Shown here one piece after another: positions 42,023-50,450 of a stretch of DNA of 64,000 bases. The stretch's first letter is position 1. Each line of letters begins with the position of its first letter. The stretch covers positions 1 to 64,000 of the forward strand of contig CAJULQ010000006.1 in NCBI GenBank assembly GCA_910587595.1, written 5' to 3'. Origin of the DNA: an uncultured Christensenellaceae bacterium (lineage in GTDB: Bacteria; Bacillota; Clostridia; Christensenellales; Pumilibacteraceae). Position numbers and translations under genes: made by a program. The notes under the pieces were generated by a model that did not search any database, was not told the DNA's origin, and saw only the letters and a list, made by a program, of their open reading frames with translations.

Positions 42023-43360
42023 TTACATCACCATGCTGCCTTGGTCGCTGTCTACCGTGCGCAAGATCTGCACCGTTTCGCCCGTTACCGCATCGATATA
42101 CACGAAGTAGTCTAACCCCTTGTATTCGCACGCCGCCTCGTAGCACAGCCGCGCCTCGCCGCCCTCTAAGGGAATGAGCGCGCCGCGCACGTTGTTCAGT
42201 TGCAAGCGACCGTCTATCAGTTTGGGCACGGCCGCGCGGTTCATGACAAGCCGCATATCGCGTTGCGTGTGGTTAAGGCAATAATTTTTGGCCTCTAATC
42301 CGAGCGCCTCGCCGTTATCGAGCGCCACTTTCACTTTGACGAGATCGGTATATAACACCACGTCGTTTTCGATAGGCGCCAAATTAACGTAGGCCACGCC
42401 GCCCGTTGCCAAATACCAAACGGGTTCCACGTCGTACCCCAGCCGCGCGGCAAAATCTTTGGCACAAGCTTTGGCGCTCGCCTCCCCGAGCATCACGTTG
42501 CCCATATCGCGCCACGCCGTAAAGTTCACCACCTTGCCGCCGTGCTCGCCGATGCTCATATAGGCGTTGCCGTTGTCGCTCGACACCGTTATTTCGTACA
42601 GCGGTTCTTTTTCCGACTTGCCCACGCTCTGCACCCGCTTATTTTGCCATTCGGGCAAAACGGACAGCGCAATCTCTTTGGCCTCATCGAGCGTTACGTA
42701 GGGCGCGCCCTCGAACAAACGGTACACGTCGTCGGTGCGGCCGTCCGAAAACGGCCCGTCATAGATCATTTCGGGGTATTCCACCGAGTTGTGCGCAATG
42801 CTCTCGCCCGCGCGGTAGCGGTAGTTATACGGCTTGGCCGACGTGATCTTGCGAATATCCAACTTGTTTTGCGCCACCAAAGCCACGCTGTTACCGATCT
42901 CGGCATTCAATTGCCGCGCGGTAACATACATGTCTTCCACGTTGCCGGCAAACCCTTTGCCCGAACGGCCGCCCACCAACGCCTTTTGGTAACATGCCGC
43001 AAAGTCGGCCACGCGGTTGAGAAAACCGGCCGCGTCCTCGGCGGCGTGCCAATCCACGGGCAACGAGGCGAGCGCCTTTTCGGCCGCCAGCGCGCTGCTG
43101 TAGATATCGGTGAGCAACACCGCGGCATATTGTCCGTCGGGCGCCACCATCAACTTGGATAGGTTTATTTCCACGTTGGTGAGATTGTCGCCCAACTCGT
43201 ATAGGTTTTGCTCGTGCGTTCGCTCCACCGCCTGTTGCGTTTTGCTGTTGTGCAGCAGCGCAAAGGTAAGCGACGTCATCAAGCATGCCGACAACAGCAT
43301 GAGCGACACCGACGTTATAAGCCAACCTCTCTTTTTTTGCGTTTCTCTCTGTCTTTCCAT
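42023..43360 (-). CDS. ypeB: Spore germination protein YpeB
   Basis: A 445-residue protein, close to the usual 450. An N-terminal uncleaved signal or anchor helix (about 14-36) is followed by a helical domain and, in the C-terminal half, PepSY-like modules with YEITVSSDNGNAYMSI and a final YFVYIDAVTGETVQIL. YpeB is needed to place and stabilise the cortex-lytic enzyme SleB in spores. sleB lies directly upstream in the same orientation, 59 bp away. AGGAGA 5 nt before the ATG supports the start. Confidence 0.9.
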   Translation of the reverse strand: MERQRETQKKRGWLITSVSLMLLSACLMTSLTFALLHNSKTQQAVERTHEQNLYELGDNLTNVEINLSKLMVAPDGQYAAVLLTDIYSSALAAEKALASLPVDWHAAEDAAGFLNRVADFAACYQKALVGGRSGKGFAGNVEDMYVTARQLNAEIGNSVALVAQNKLDIRKITSAKPYNYRYRAGESIAHNSVEYPEMIYDGPFSDGRTDDVYRLFEGAPYVTLDEAKEIALSVLPEWQNKRVQSVGKSEKEPLYEITVSSDNGNAYMSIGEHGGKVVNFTAWRDMGNVMLGEASAKACAKDFAARLGYDVEPVWYLATGGVAYVNLAPIENDVVLYTDLVKVKVALDNGEALGLEAKNYCLNHTQRDMRLVMNRAAVPKLIDGRLQLNNVRGALIPLEGGEARLCYEAACEYKGLDYFVYIDAVTGETVQILRTVDSDQGSMVM

Positions 43361-43419
43361 AATTTCTCCTATTTTGCTTGGGGCAAACGGCGGCATACTG
43401 CGACCGTTATACGTCCTCG

Positions 43420-44103
43420 TCAGCCGCGGGCAAAGTTGTGCCGCCCGATCTTTAACTCCACTTTCAAGCTCCATATCCACTTGCTGGTGGCCGTGGCGGG
43501 GTTGTAATAGTAAAGGCAACCGTTGGTGGGATCCCAACCGTTGAGCGCGTCGCGCGCCGCGTTGTAGGCCGATTGGTTGGGCGACAGATTGATCTGCCCG
43601 TCGGCCACCGCGGTGAACGCGCCCGACTGATAGATCACGCCCGACACCGAATTGGGGAACTTACTGCTCCGTACGCGGTTCAACACAACGGCGGCCACCG
43701 CCACTTGTCCCGTGTACGGCTCGCCGCGCGCCTCGCCGTATACGCAACGCGCCAACAAGTTGAGGTCGGCGTTCGACGTGGTGGTGCCGCCGCCGCTCGA
43801 CTTGAGCGTTACGCCCAACGCCTTTTCGGTGCGCGAACCCACAATACCGTCGGCCACCAAGCCGTAGTCGCGCTGAAAGCGCTTGACGCCCGACAGCGTT
43901 TTACTGCCCCAGATACCGTCCACTTTGATGGTGTAGTATCCCAATTCTTTGAGCCGCTGTTGCACGATACGGATATTTTCCTTGGTATCGCCTTTCACGA
44001 TATTCGCCGCGTCGGCCGTACTGCTTGCCGCCCGGCCGCCCAACGACGCTATCGCCAACAACAGCGCCAATGCCAACACACACAAATTTCTTCTTTTGTT
44101 CAT
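43420..44103 (-). CDS. sleB: Spore cortex-lytic enzyme SleB
   Basis: A 227-residue secreted hydrolase. A Sec signal peptide (about 1-26) is followed by a PG_binding_1 domain (VQQRLKELGYYTIKVDG onward, about 46-95), a Gly/Thr linker and a Hydrolase_2 domain (LLARCVYGEARGE to the C-terminus) with the catalytic Glu in YGEARGE. SleB is a lytic transglycosylase that degrades muramic-lactam cortex during germination. It is shorter than B. subtilis SleB (305 residues) mainly in the linker. The pairing with ypeB confirms the assignment. Confidence 0.93.
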   Translation of the reverse strand: MNKRRNLCVLALALLLAIASLGGRAASSTADAANIVKGDTKENIRIVQQRLKELGYYTIKVDGIWGSKTLSGVKRFQRDYGLVADGIVGSRTEKALGVTLKSSGGGTTTSNADLNLLARCVYGEARGEPYTGQVAVAAVVLNRVRSSKFPNSVSGVIYQSGAFTAVADGQINLSPNQSAYNAARDALNGWDPTNGCLYYYNPATATSKWIWSLKVELKIGRHNFARG

Positions 44104-44112
44104 GGTTTCTCC

Positions 44113-44601
44113 TTATAGTCTTTTTCCGATGATCTCGGCGATCAGCGATTTATACACCGCGCCGTCTTTTGCCGACGTATCGGCGGATACGGGATACAGC
44201 ACGTTCTGCCGATCGTCGCCGTTGCCCGTGCCCAGCCGCACAATGAGCGCGTCGCATTCGCCGCTTTGCGCCGATATATGCGTGAGCGCGGCCTTGGCAC
44301 CGTAGCCGTACCCCTTGGCACGCAACACGCCGTCGGCAATGTGCGCCACCGTGTTTGTGCGCGCGCGCACCGCCGCATAGGCCTCGGCATACGTGCGACA
44401 GTTCTCCAGCTCACCGTTTAGGTAGTAGGCCACCGCCGCCGACACTTGGGCGTTCACCGCTTGCGCCGCCGCCGCGTCGGAATCGGCGCGCACGTATATG
44501 CGCAAGAGTTTTTCCTCGGCATTAGTATTGCCGCCGCAACCGCAAAATATTTGCGTTGCCGCCAAAAGAATTATCGCCCAACAACATATTTTCGTTCGCA
44601 T
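44113..44601 (-). CDS. Stage II sporulation protein R-like
   Basis: A 162-residue exported protein; the signal ends near FCGCGG, which could be a lipobox. The mature part follows SpoIIR: LLRIYVRADSDAAAAQAVNAQV at the start (RVxANSDxxxDQ in relatives), GYGYGAKAALTHI in the middle and GTGNGDDRQNVLYP near the end, where typical SpoIIR has a GQNWWCVLFP motif. In B. subtilis SpoIIR is secreted by the forespore and triggers sigma-E processing in the mother cell. The WWC-type residues are missing, so it may be a diverged paralogue. It is 9 bp upstream of sleB. Confidence 0.7.
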   Translation of the reverse strand: MRTKICCWAIILLAATQIFCGCGGNTNAEEKLLRIYVRADSDAAAAQAVNAQVSAAVAYYLNGELENCRTYAEAYAAVRARTNTVAHIADGVLRAKGYGYGAKAALTHISAQSGECDALIVRLGTGNGDDRQNVLYPVSADTSAKDGAVYKSLIAEIIGKRL

Positions 44602-44725
44602 GCTTTTTGCCTTCCTTGTATTAAAAAATCGGTAGCACATCCGTGCATACCGATTATCGCCCTTTGTGGCGTTTTTATACATGTATTTATGCGTACGACC
44701 GTGTTTTTTTATGTGGGGGGGGGAT

Positions 44726-44993
44726 ATGGATAGACCCCTCGACTGCGCTCGGGGTGACATGGCTATCGCCATGTCATTTCGACCGAGCGGAGAAATCTTT
44801 TTCTTCTTATTGCAACGGGTAGACCCCTCGACTGCGCTCGGGGTGACAGTGCTGTGTAGGCACACGACCCGGGGTGACAATGCAGTATGAGTGCATGGCT
44901 CGGGGCGATAACGCCTCGCCTCTTTGCTGTCATTTCGACGGCCTTTTCTTCCTCTGTCATTTCGACCGAGCGGAGCGAGCGGAGAAATCTATT
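44726..44993. repeat. Cluster of dispersed repeats between spoIIR-like and ispE genes
   Basis: At least two copies of CCCCTCGACTGCGCTCGGGG and two of GTCATTTCGACCGAGCGGAG lie here in opposed orientation, so they can form long stems. They are relatives of the repeats in the Rhs island, with GGGGTGACA in place of GGAATGACA. The ispE stop codon falls within the last unit. The gene-free stretch 44602-44988 otherwise holds a G9 run at 44715-44723 and no promoter that I can defend. Confidence 0.8.
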
Positions 44994-45882
44994 CGATCGC
45001 GCCGGCGCGGGCGGCCGTGGCAAAAAGGCCTTGCCGCCGCAATTGCGCCGCCGCCGCCGCAGACGCCGCCGCGCTTTCATATAAGCCGCAACAGCAATTG
45101 CCCGAACCCGTTAAAAACACGGCCGCCGCGCCCGTATCGCGCACGGCCGCAAAGGTATCGGATAGCGACGGACACAGCGCGCACGCAGGGCGTTCGAGCG
45201 CGTTTTGCAAGTGCGGCGCGATCTCTTGCACGCAACCGCTTTGCAACGCGCGCAACAACGCTTGCGTATCGGTGGGACAAAATCGTTTTTGCGCATACAT
45301 CTCGTCGAACACGCGATACGCGTCTTTACTCAAAACGCCTTGCGTGCCGTGCGCGATCGCCAAGTGCAAGACGGGCACGGGCACCGCTTGCAGTTGTTGC
45401 CCGATCCCCTGCATGCGCACGCCGCCGCCGTGCAGTAACACGGGCACGTCGCTGCCTATGGCCACGCACTCGTGCACCATCGCCGCGTTGCCCGCCACTT
45501 GCGGCAACGCTTGTTGCGCGGCAGCTAAAACGGCGGCCGCGTCGGCGCTCGACCCGCCCAAGCCGCCCGCCAACGGTATGCCCTTTCGCACCGTGACGTC
45601 CGCGCCCAGATCGGGGCAAAACCTTTGCAAAAACAACACCGCCTTGGTAACGGTGTTGTTCTCTCCGATCTGTTGCGTTTCAAACGGCGCAAAGGCTTGG
45701 TCCTCTGCGGGCACGAACCGAACGGCGATCTTGCCGTCGCGACGAAACCGTACGGCAACGGTATCGGCAATATCCACCGACGCCGTTACGCTGTCTAACA
45801 CATGCATGCCGTTTTGCACGCCCGTAATGTTGAGCGACAAATTGACTTTGCCGCAAGCTTTCACGGTGTATTCCGTTTGCAT
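44989..45882 (-). CDS. ispE: 4-diphosphocytidyl-2-C-methyl-D-erythritol kinase
   Basis: A 297-residue GHMP kinase of the MEP isoprenoid pathway that phosphorylates CDP-ME. N-terminal ACGKVNLSLNI carries the substrate-binding Lys, GIPLAGGLGGSSADAA (about 101-116) is the ATP-binding GHMP motif, and FLTGSGNCCCGLY is the C-terminal GHMP motif. The family length is about 290. It follows degV with a 12-bp gap and ends the fab/acc transcript. Its stop codon lies at the edge of a dispersed repeat, so the C-terminus may have been trimmed or extended by that element. Confidence 0.92.
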   Translation of the reverse strand: MQTEYTVKACGKVNLSLNITGVQNGMHVLDSVTASVDIADTVAVRFRRDGKIAVRFVPAEDQAFAPFETQQIGENNTVTKAVLFLQRFCPDLGADVTVRKGIPLAGGLGGSSADAAAVLAAAQQALPQVAGNAAMVHECVAIGSDVPVLLHGGGVRMQGIGQQLQAVPVPVLHLAIAHGTQGVLSKDAYRVFDEMYAQKRFCPTDTQALLRALQSGCVQEIAPHLQNALERPACALCPSLSDTFAAVRDTGAAAVFLTGSGNCCCGLYESAAASAAAAAQLRRQGLFATAARAGAIE

Positions 45883-45894
45883 GGCTTTCTCCCG

Positions 45895-46701
45895 TTAACG
45901 GCTGATGTAGGCAACCCCCATGGCGCCCTCGCCCAAATGCACGGTAAGCACGGGGCCTACGGTGCGCAAATGGATCTTTATGTGCGGGAAACGCGCGGCT
46001 AGCGCCGCCTCTACTTGCGCGGTGTCGGCGCCCTCCGACTTCATCAAAAAGATACGGCGCGTGGTGTCGGGCAAAGCGGACGCCAACGCTTGCACGCGCT
46101 GTTTTATGCCGCGCGCGTTGCCCACCAATTGGATATGATCCACAAGCGTTAAAATAGGACGCGTGTTGAGCGTGGTGTTGGCCGCCTTGCTGGCCACCAA
46201 TCGTCCGCCCCGCCGCAGCGGTTCGAGCGACTCCACGGTGAACACGGTGTTTATCTTGCTTTTGAGTTCTTCGAGATTGCGGCAGATCTCTTCTAGGCCC
46301 AGGCCGCCCACCAACATATTGACTGCCTCGTCCACCAAAAGGTGCAAGCCGCCGTTCACGGTGCCCGAATCCACCACGCGCACGGCGTTGCCAAATGCCG
46401 ACGCGGCACGCACGGCCGAAGAATAGGTGCCGCTGAGCGCGCCCGAAAGCGTTATGCACAGCACCTCGCCGCCGTTTTGCGTGCACTCTTCGAACACGCG
46501 CGTAAAGGCAAAGGGCGCCGGCTGGCTGGTCTTTAGATGTTTGCCGCGCATCTTTTCGGCAAAATCGCCGTTTTCGCCGCGCGGCTGTTCGCTATACGAT
46601 ATGCCGCTGATAAGATAGGCCAAACTCACAAGACGCACGCCGCGGCTTTCCGCTTCGGCGCGGGAATACCCCACAGATGTGTCGGTTACAATGGTGATCA
46701 T
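45895..46701 (-). CDS. DegV-family fatty-acid-binding protein
   Basis: A 268-residue DegV protein: MITIVTDTSVGYS at the start, the conserved TSQPAP (substrate loop), ITLSGALSGTYSSA and VFTVESLEPLRRGGRL. DegV/FakB proteins bind a fatty acid and present it to the kinase FakA. The gene follows accA by 23 bp in the fatty-acid operon, which fits that role. The ATG at 46701 is used; a TTG 9 bp upstream is in frame and lies nearer to GAGAGG. No fakA is in the window. Confidence 0.9.
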   Translation of the reverse strand: MITIVTDTSVGYSRAEAESRGVRLVSLAYLISGISYSEQPRGENGDFAEKMRGKHLKTSQPAPFAFTRVFEECTQNGGEVLCITLSGALSGTYSSAVRAASAFGNAVRVVDSGTVNGGLHLLVDEAVNMLVGGLGLEEICRNLEELKSKINTVFTVESLEPLRRGGRLVASKAANTTLNTRPILTLVDHIQLVGNARGIKQRVQALASALPDTTRRIFLMKSEGADTAQVEAALAARFPHIKIHLRTVGPVLTVHLGEGAMGVAYISR

Positions 46702-46724
46702 ATTTTTCAACTGCCTCTCTTTGC

Positions 46725-47579
46725 TTAAAAAGCGCGAAATCTCTTATATCTTGCTTCCGTCAGTTCTTGTTCCGTCAACTTGCGCCGACTTTCGAAGAAC
46801 GCGGCAATGTCCGTTTTGAGTCGCGAGAAAAACCCGTCCGAAAAATCGTCTTCCTCTATCACGCGGTCCACCGCGCCGCATGCTTTTAAGTCGGGCGTGG
46901 TCAGCTTGAGCGCCGCCGCCGCCTCTTTCACCTTGGTGGGGTCTTTATATAGGATAGACGCGCAACCCTCCGGCGAGATCACCGAGTAGGTAGACGTTTC
47001 GGTGATCCACACTTCGTCGGCCACCGCCAAACCGAGCGCGCCGCCGCTGCCGCCCTCGCCGATCAAAAGGCTGAGTATGGGCGTTTTCAGTCCCGCCATC
47101 TCGCGCAAGTTGACGGCAATGGCCTCGGCCTCGCCGCGCTCCTCGGCGCCTATGCCGCACGCCGCGCCCGACGTGTCCACTATGGTGAGCACGGGGCGGC
47201 CGAACTTTTCGGCTTGCCGCATGAGCCGCAACGCCTTGCGGTATCCTTCGGGCGCCGCGCATCCGAAATTGTGTTTGAGCTTGTCGGCCGTGTCCACGCC
47301 CTTTTCTATGCCGATCACCGTAACGGGTCTGCCCTCGATATACCCGATACCGCCCACTATGGCCGCATCGTCGGCAAAGCCGCGGTCGCCGTGCAGTTCG
47401 ATGAATCCGTCCACGAGTTTTTCGATATATTTGACCGCCGTCGGTCTGTTTTTATCGCGGCTGAGACAAACGATATCGTAGGGGGTGCGTTCCGCCGCGC
47501 TGTTTGCAAGTTCGGGCGCGACTTTGACCGTTTTGTTCTTGTTGGCCGTCTTTTTGTTTTCGTTCGGTTTTGCCGCCAT
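46725..47579 (-). CDS. accA: Acetyl-CoA carboxylase carboxyltransferase subunit alpha
   Basis: A 284-residue carboxyltransferase alpha subunit: ELHGDRGFADDAAIVGGIG, the CoA-site AAPEGYRKALRLM, IGEGGSGGALGLAVADEV and ISPEGCASILYKD. With AccD it moves CO2 from carboxybiotin to acetyl-CoA. The usual N-terminal helix that contacts AccD is reduced to a Lys/Asn-rich stretch, so it is a little shorter than the E. coli protein (319). The start overlaps the accD stop by one base (TAATG). Confidence 0.96.
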   Translation of the reverse strand: MAAKPNENKKTANKNKTVKVAPELANSAAERTPYDIVCLSRDKNRPTAVKYIEKLVDGFIELHGDRGFADDAAIVGGIGYIEGRPVTVIGIEKGVDTADKLKHNFGCAAPEGYRKALRLMRQAEKFGRPVLTIVDTSGAACGIGAEERGEAEAIAVNLREMAGLKTPILSLLIGEGGSGGALGLAVADEVWITETSTYSVISPEGCASILYKDPTKVKEAAAALKLTTPDLKACGAVDRVIEEDDFSDGFFSRLKTDIAAFFESRRKLTEQELTEARYKRFRAF

Positions 47580-48451
47580 TATGCTTTCCCTCCCGCATGC
47601 AACGCCAAGATCTCGCCCAAACGCGCTTTCATTTCGGTGCGCTTTACGATAAGATCCACATACCCTTTCTGTTGCAAAAATTCCGCGCGCTGAAATCCTG
47701 CGGGCAACTTCTGCCGCGTGGTCTGCTCGATCACGCGCGGGCCGGCAAACCCTATGAGAGCGTCCGGCTCGGCCACGATGATGTCGCCCAAAAACGCGAA
47801 CGACGCGCTCACGCCGCCCGTGGTGGGATTGGTAAGCACCGAGATATACAATAGTCCCGCGTCGCTGTGCCGCCCCACCGCCGCGCTCGTTTTGGCCATT
47901 TGCATAAGAGAAGTGATGCGCTCTTGCATGCGCGCGCCGCCCGACAGCGCAAACCCGATCACGGGGTAGCGGTGCAGTGTGGCATACTCGAACAAGCGGG
48001 TAATACGCTCGCCCACCGCGTGCCCCATACTGCCTATCATAAAGCGGTGATCCATGGCAAACACGGCCGCGTGCATGCCCGCGATCTTGGCGATCCCCAC
48101 CACCGCGCCTTCGCTCTCGCCGCTCTCTTCGCGCGCCTTTTCCAGCTTTTTGTCGTAACCGGGAAAATCGCAGTTTTCGGGCGTGACCACCTCGGCAAAC
48201 AGTTCGGTAAACTCGCCGTTGTCGCACAGCGCCGTTATGCGCTCGCGCGCGCCGATCTTAAAGTGATAGCCGCACTTGGGGCACACCTTATGGTTGTTGT
48301 CCAATTCGCCGCTCAAAAGGATCTGGCGGCACTTTTCGCACCGCACCGACACTTTTTCGGGCACGGCGGGCTTGTTGTCGTCGGCGCCGCCTTCCAATTC
48401 TATTTTCGGTTTACGGAAAAACATTTTCCGTATGGTTTCTTCGAATCCCAT
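47579..48451 (-). CDS. accD: Acetyl-CoA carboxylase carboxyltransferase subunit beta
   Basis: A 290-residue carboxyltransferase beta subunit. The N-terminal zinc ribbon has CEKCRQ and CPKCGYHF (about 38-60). The crotonase-like core has SGGARMQERITSLMQMAKT and the TNPTTGGVSASFA oxyanion loop. It pairs with AccA, which is encoded next and translationally coupled by a TAATG overlap. Confidence 0.97.
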   Translation of the reverse strand: MGFEETIRKMFFRKPKIELEGGADDNKPAVPEKVSVRCEKCRQILLSGELDNNHKVCPKCGYHFKIGARERITALCDNGEFTELFAEVVTPENCDFPGYDKKLEKAREESGESEGAVVGIAKIAGMHAAVFAMDHRFMIGSMGHAVGERITRLFEYATLHRYPVIGFALSGGARMQERITSLMQMAKTSAAVGRHSDAGLLYISVLTNPTTGGVSASFAFLGDIIVAEPDALIGFAGPRVIEQTTRQKLPAGFQRAEFLQQKGYVDLIVKRTEMKARLGEILALHAGGKA

Positions 48452-48501
48452 GTTTCACCCTCTGTAGGTCATATATTTATATGCCGCTTGCGCGCTTTTT
48501 G

Positions 48502-49839
48502 TCAAAACGTATGCGTTTGCATAAAGTCGGTGCAATACGTCCCCTCGCCAAACTCTTTCTCGGAAAGGATGTCGCACCCCAATTCGGCGTTGTAGTTCAC
48601 GCCCTCCACCACCAATTCGCACAGCGCCGCGTTCAGTTTGCGTATGGCCTCTTTGCGGTCGCGCGCGTGCACGATCAGCTTGCCGATCATGGAATCGTAG
48701 TAGGGCGGAATGGCGTAGTCTTGGTAAATGGCGGTGTCGAACCGCACCCAAGGCCCGCCGGGAATATGCAACAGCGTGATGGTGCCGCACGACGGACGGA
48801 AATTGTTTTTCACGTCCTCGCTGTTTATACGGCACTCTATGGCGCAACCGGACAGCCGCACGTCGTTTTGGTCGAAATTGAGCGGGTTGCCCGCCGCTAT
48901 ACGGATCTGCCACTTCACAAGGTCTATGCCCGTTACGTATTCGGTCACGGGGTGTTCCACTTGCAAACGGGTGTTCATCTCCATAAAATAGAAGTTGTCT
49001 TTGCCGTCGAACAAAAACTCCACCGTGCCCGCGTTGGTGTATCCCACCGCCTCGGCCGCTTTGCGCGCGGCGGCAAACATCTTTTGCCGCACCGGTTCGG
49101 GCAACGTAGCGCACGGGCTTTCTTCTATGATTTTTTGGTTTTTGCGTTGCACCGAGCAATCGCGCTCGCCCAGCGTAACGATGTGCCCGTGCTCGTCGCA
49201 CAGCAGTTGCACTTCCACGTGCTTGACGTGCGTCAAATACTTTTCCAAATACACTTCGCCGTTGCCGAAAGCGCCCGCCGCCTCGGTAGACGCGATCTTG
49301 ATGGCTTTAGGCAGATCTTCTGCGTTATCCACGATGCGAATGCCCCGTCCGCCGCCGCCCGCGCTCGCTTTCACGATAACGGGATAGCCTATTTTTTGCG
49401 CCACTTTGAGCGCCTCGTTCACGTCGGTGATGGCGTCCATGCCGGGCACCACGGGCACGCCCGCTTTTTTCATGGTGCGGCGCGCCTCGTCTTTATTGCC
49501 CATGGCGTCGATCACTTTGTGATTAGGCCCGATAAATTTGATACCGCACTGCCCGCACAGCTCGGCAAACCGCGCGTTTTCGCTGAGCAGTCCGTACCCC
49601 GGATGCACGGCTTGCGCCCCCGTGGCCACGGCAACGTCTATGATAGCCGTCATGTTAAGGTAGCTGTCTTTCAAAAAAGCGGGACCTATGCAATACGCCT
49701 CGTCGGCCAAAGACACCCAAAGACCGTCGCGGTCCGCTTCGCTGAAAACCGCCACGGTGGATATACCCATTTCTTTGCATGCCCGTATCACACGCACCGC
49801 CACTTCGCCGCGGTTCGCAATCAATATTTTCGTAAACAT
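48502..49839 (-). CDS. accC: Biotin carboxylase
   Basis: A 445-residue ATP-grasp enzyme that carboxylates biotin on AccB. It has the N-terminal LIANRGEVAVRVIRAC, the Gly-rich loop KASAGGGGRGIRIV, LGERDCSVQRKNQKIIE with the catalytic region, and EMNTRLQVEHPVTE with the metal-binding and Arg residues. The length is standard. It lies 104 bp after accB, the largest gap within the fatty-acid operon. Confidence 0.98.
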   Translation of the reverse strand: MFTKILIANRGEVAVRVIRACKEMGISTVAVFSEADRDGLWVSLADEAYCIGPAFLKDSYLNMTAIIDVAVATGAQAVHPGYGLLSENARFAELCGQCGIKFIGPNHKVIDAMGNKDEARRTMKKAGVPVVPGMDAITDVNEALKVAQKIGYPVIVKASAGGGGRGIRIVDNAEDLPKAIKIASTEAAGAFGNGEVYLEKYLTHVKHVEVQLLCDEHGHIVTLGERDCSVQRKNQKIIEESPCATLPEPVRQKMFAAARKAAEAVGYTNAGTVEFLFDGKDNFYFMEMNTRLQVEHPVTEYVTGIDLVKWQIRIAAGNPLNFDQNDVRLSGCAIECRINSEDVKNNFRPSCGTITLLHIPGGPWVRFDTAIYQDYAIPPYYDSMIGKLIVHARDRKEAIRKLNAALCELVVEGVNYNAELGCDILSEKEFGEGTYCTDFMQTHTF

Positions 49840-49943
49840 ATAACCACTCGCCTTTTTCTCTCGAAAAGCTTTGCAAAAAGGGCAAGGGGCAAGTCGCCGA
49901 AAACCGTGTCCCGCCCCTTTGCAACCCCCGTGTTGCTCTTCGC

Positions 49944-50420
49944 CTAAAAGATCTTAAACAATACTTGCCCGAACTCCACCAGCTCGCCCGACTTAGGCAA
50001 GATCTCCACGATCTCGCCGTCGCGCTCGGCCACCACTTCGTTCATCAGTTTCATGGCCTCGATGATGCACAGCGTGTCGCCCTTTTTCACCTTGCTGCCG
50101 CGCGTTACGAACGGCTCGGATTCGGGCGACGGCGCGGCGTAAAACACGCCCACCATGGGCGACTTGATGTCTTGCACCAAGTTGTAATCGAGCACGCCCT
50201 CGCTCGGCCCCGTTTCGGCCTGCAATTGCGGTTGGGGCGCGGGTGCCGCCGCCGCGGGCGCGGCAACGGGCAACGCGACTTGCGTTGTCACCACGGGCGC
50301 GGCGTTACGCTTTAACGTTACGCGTAAGCTCTCGCCGTTCTCGTTCGATTCCACTTCCAATTCGCCCAGCGCGGAGCTTTCGAACAAATTGATCAGATTT
50401 TTTATACTCTTCAAATCCAT
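49944..50420 (-). CDS. accB: Biotin carboxyl carrier protein
   Basis: A 158-residue BCCP. The N-terminal helical part is followed by an Ala/Pro-rich flexible linker (about 45-80) and a C-terminal biotinyl domain. The biotinylated Lys is in the EAMKLMN motif. It carries CO2 between AccC and AccDA. Confidence 0.96.
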   Translation of the reverse strand: MDLKSIKNLINLFESSALGELEVESNENGESLRVTLKRNAAPVVTTQVALPVAAPAAAAPAPQPQLQAETGPSEGVLDYNLVQDIKSPMVGVFYAAPSPESEPFVTRGSKVKKGDTLCIIEAMKLMNEVVAERDGEIVEILPKSGELVEFGQVLFKIF

Positions 50421-50450
50421 AGCCGTTGTTCCTCTTGTTTATCGACTGAA

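Noticed and set aside
44715..44723. G9 run as a third phase-variable promoter
   Set aside because: No -35/-10 pair frames the tract on either strand. It is kept only as a weak remark next to the spoIIR-like gene.
47580..48227. Upstream open extension of accA across accD (a 500-codon open frame)
   Set aside because: The extension is the shadow of accD in another frame. The family start is at 47579, directly at the accD stop codon.
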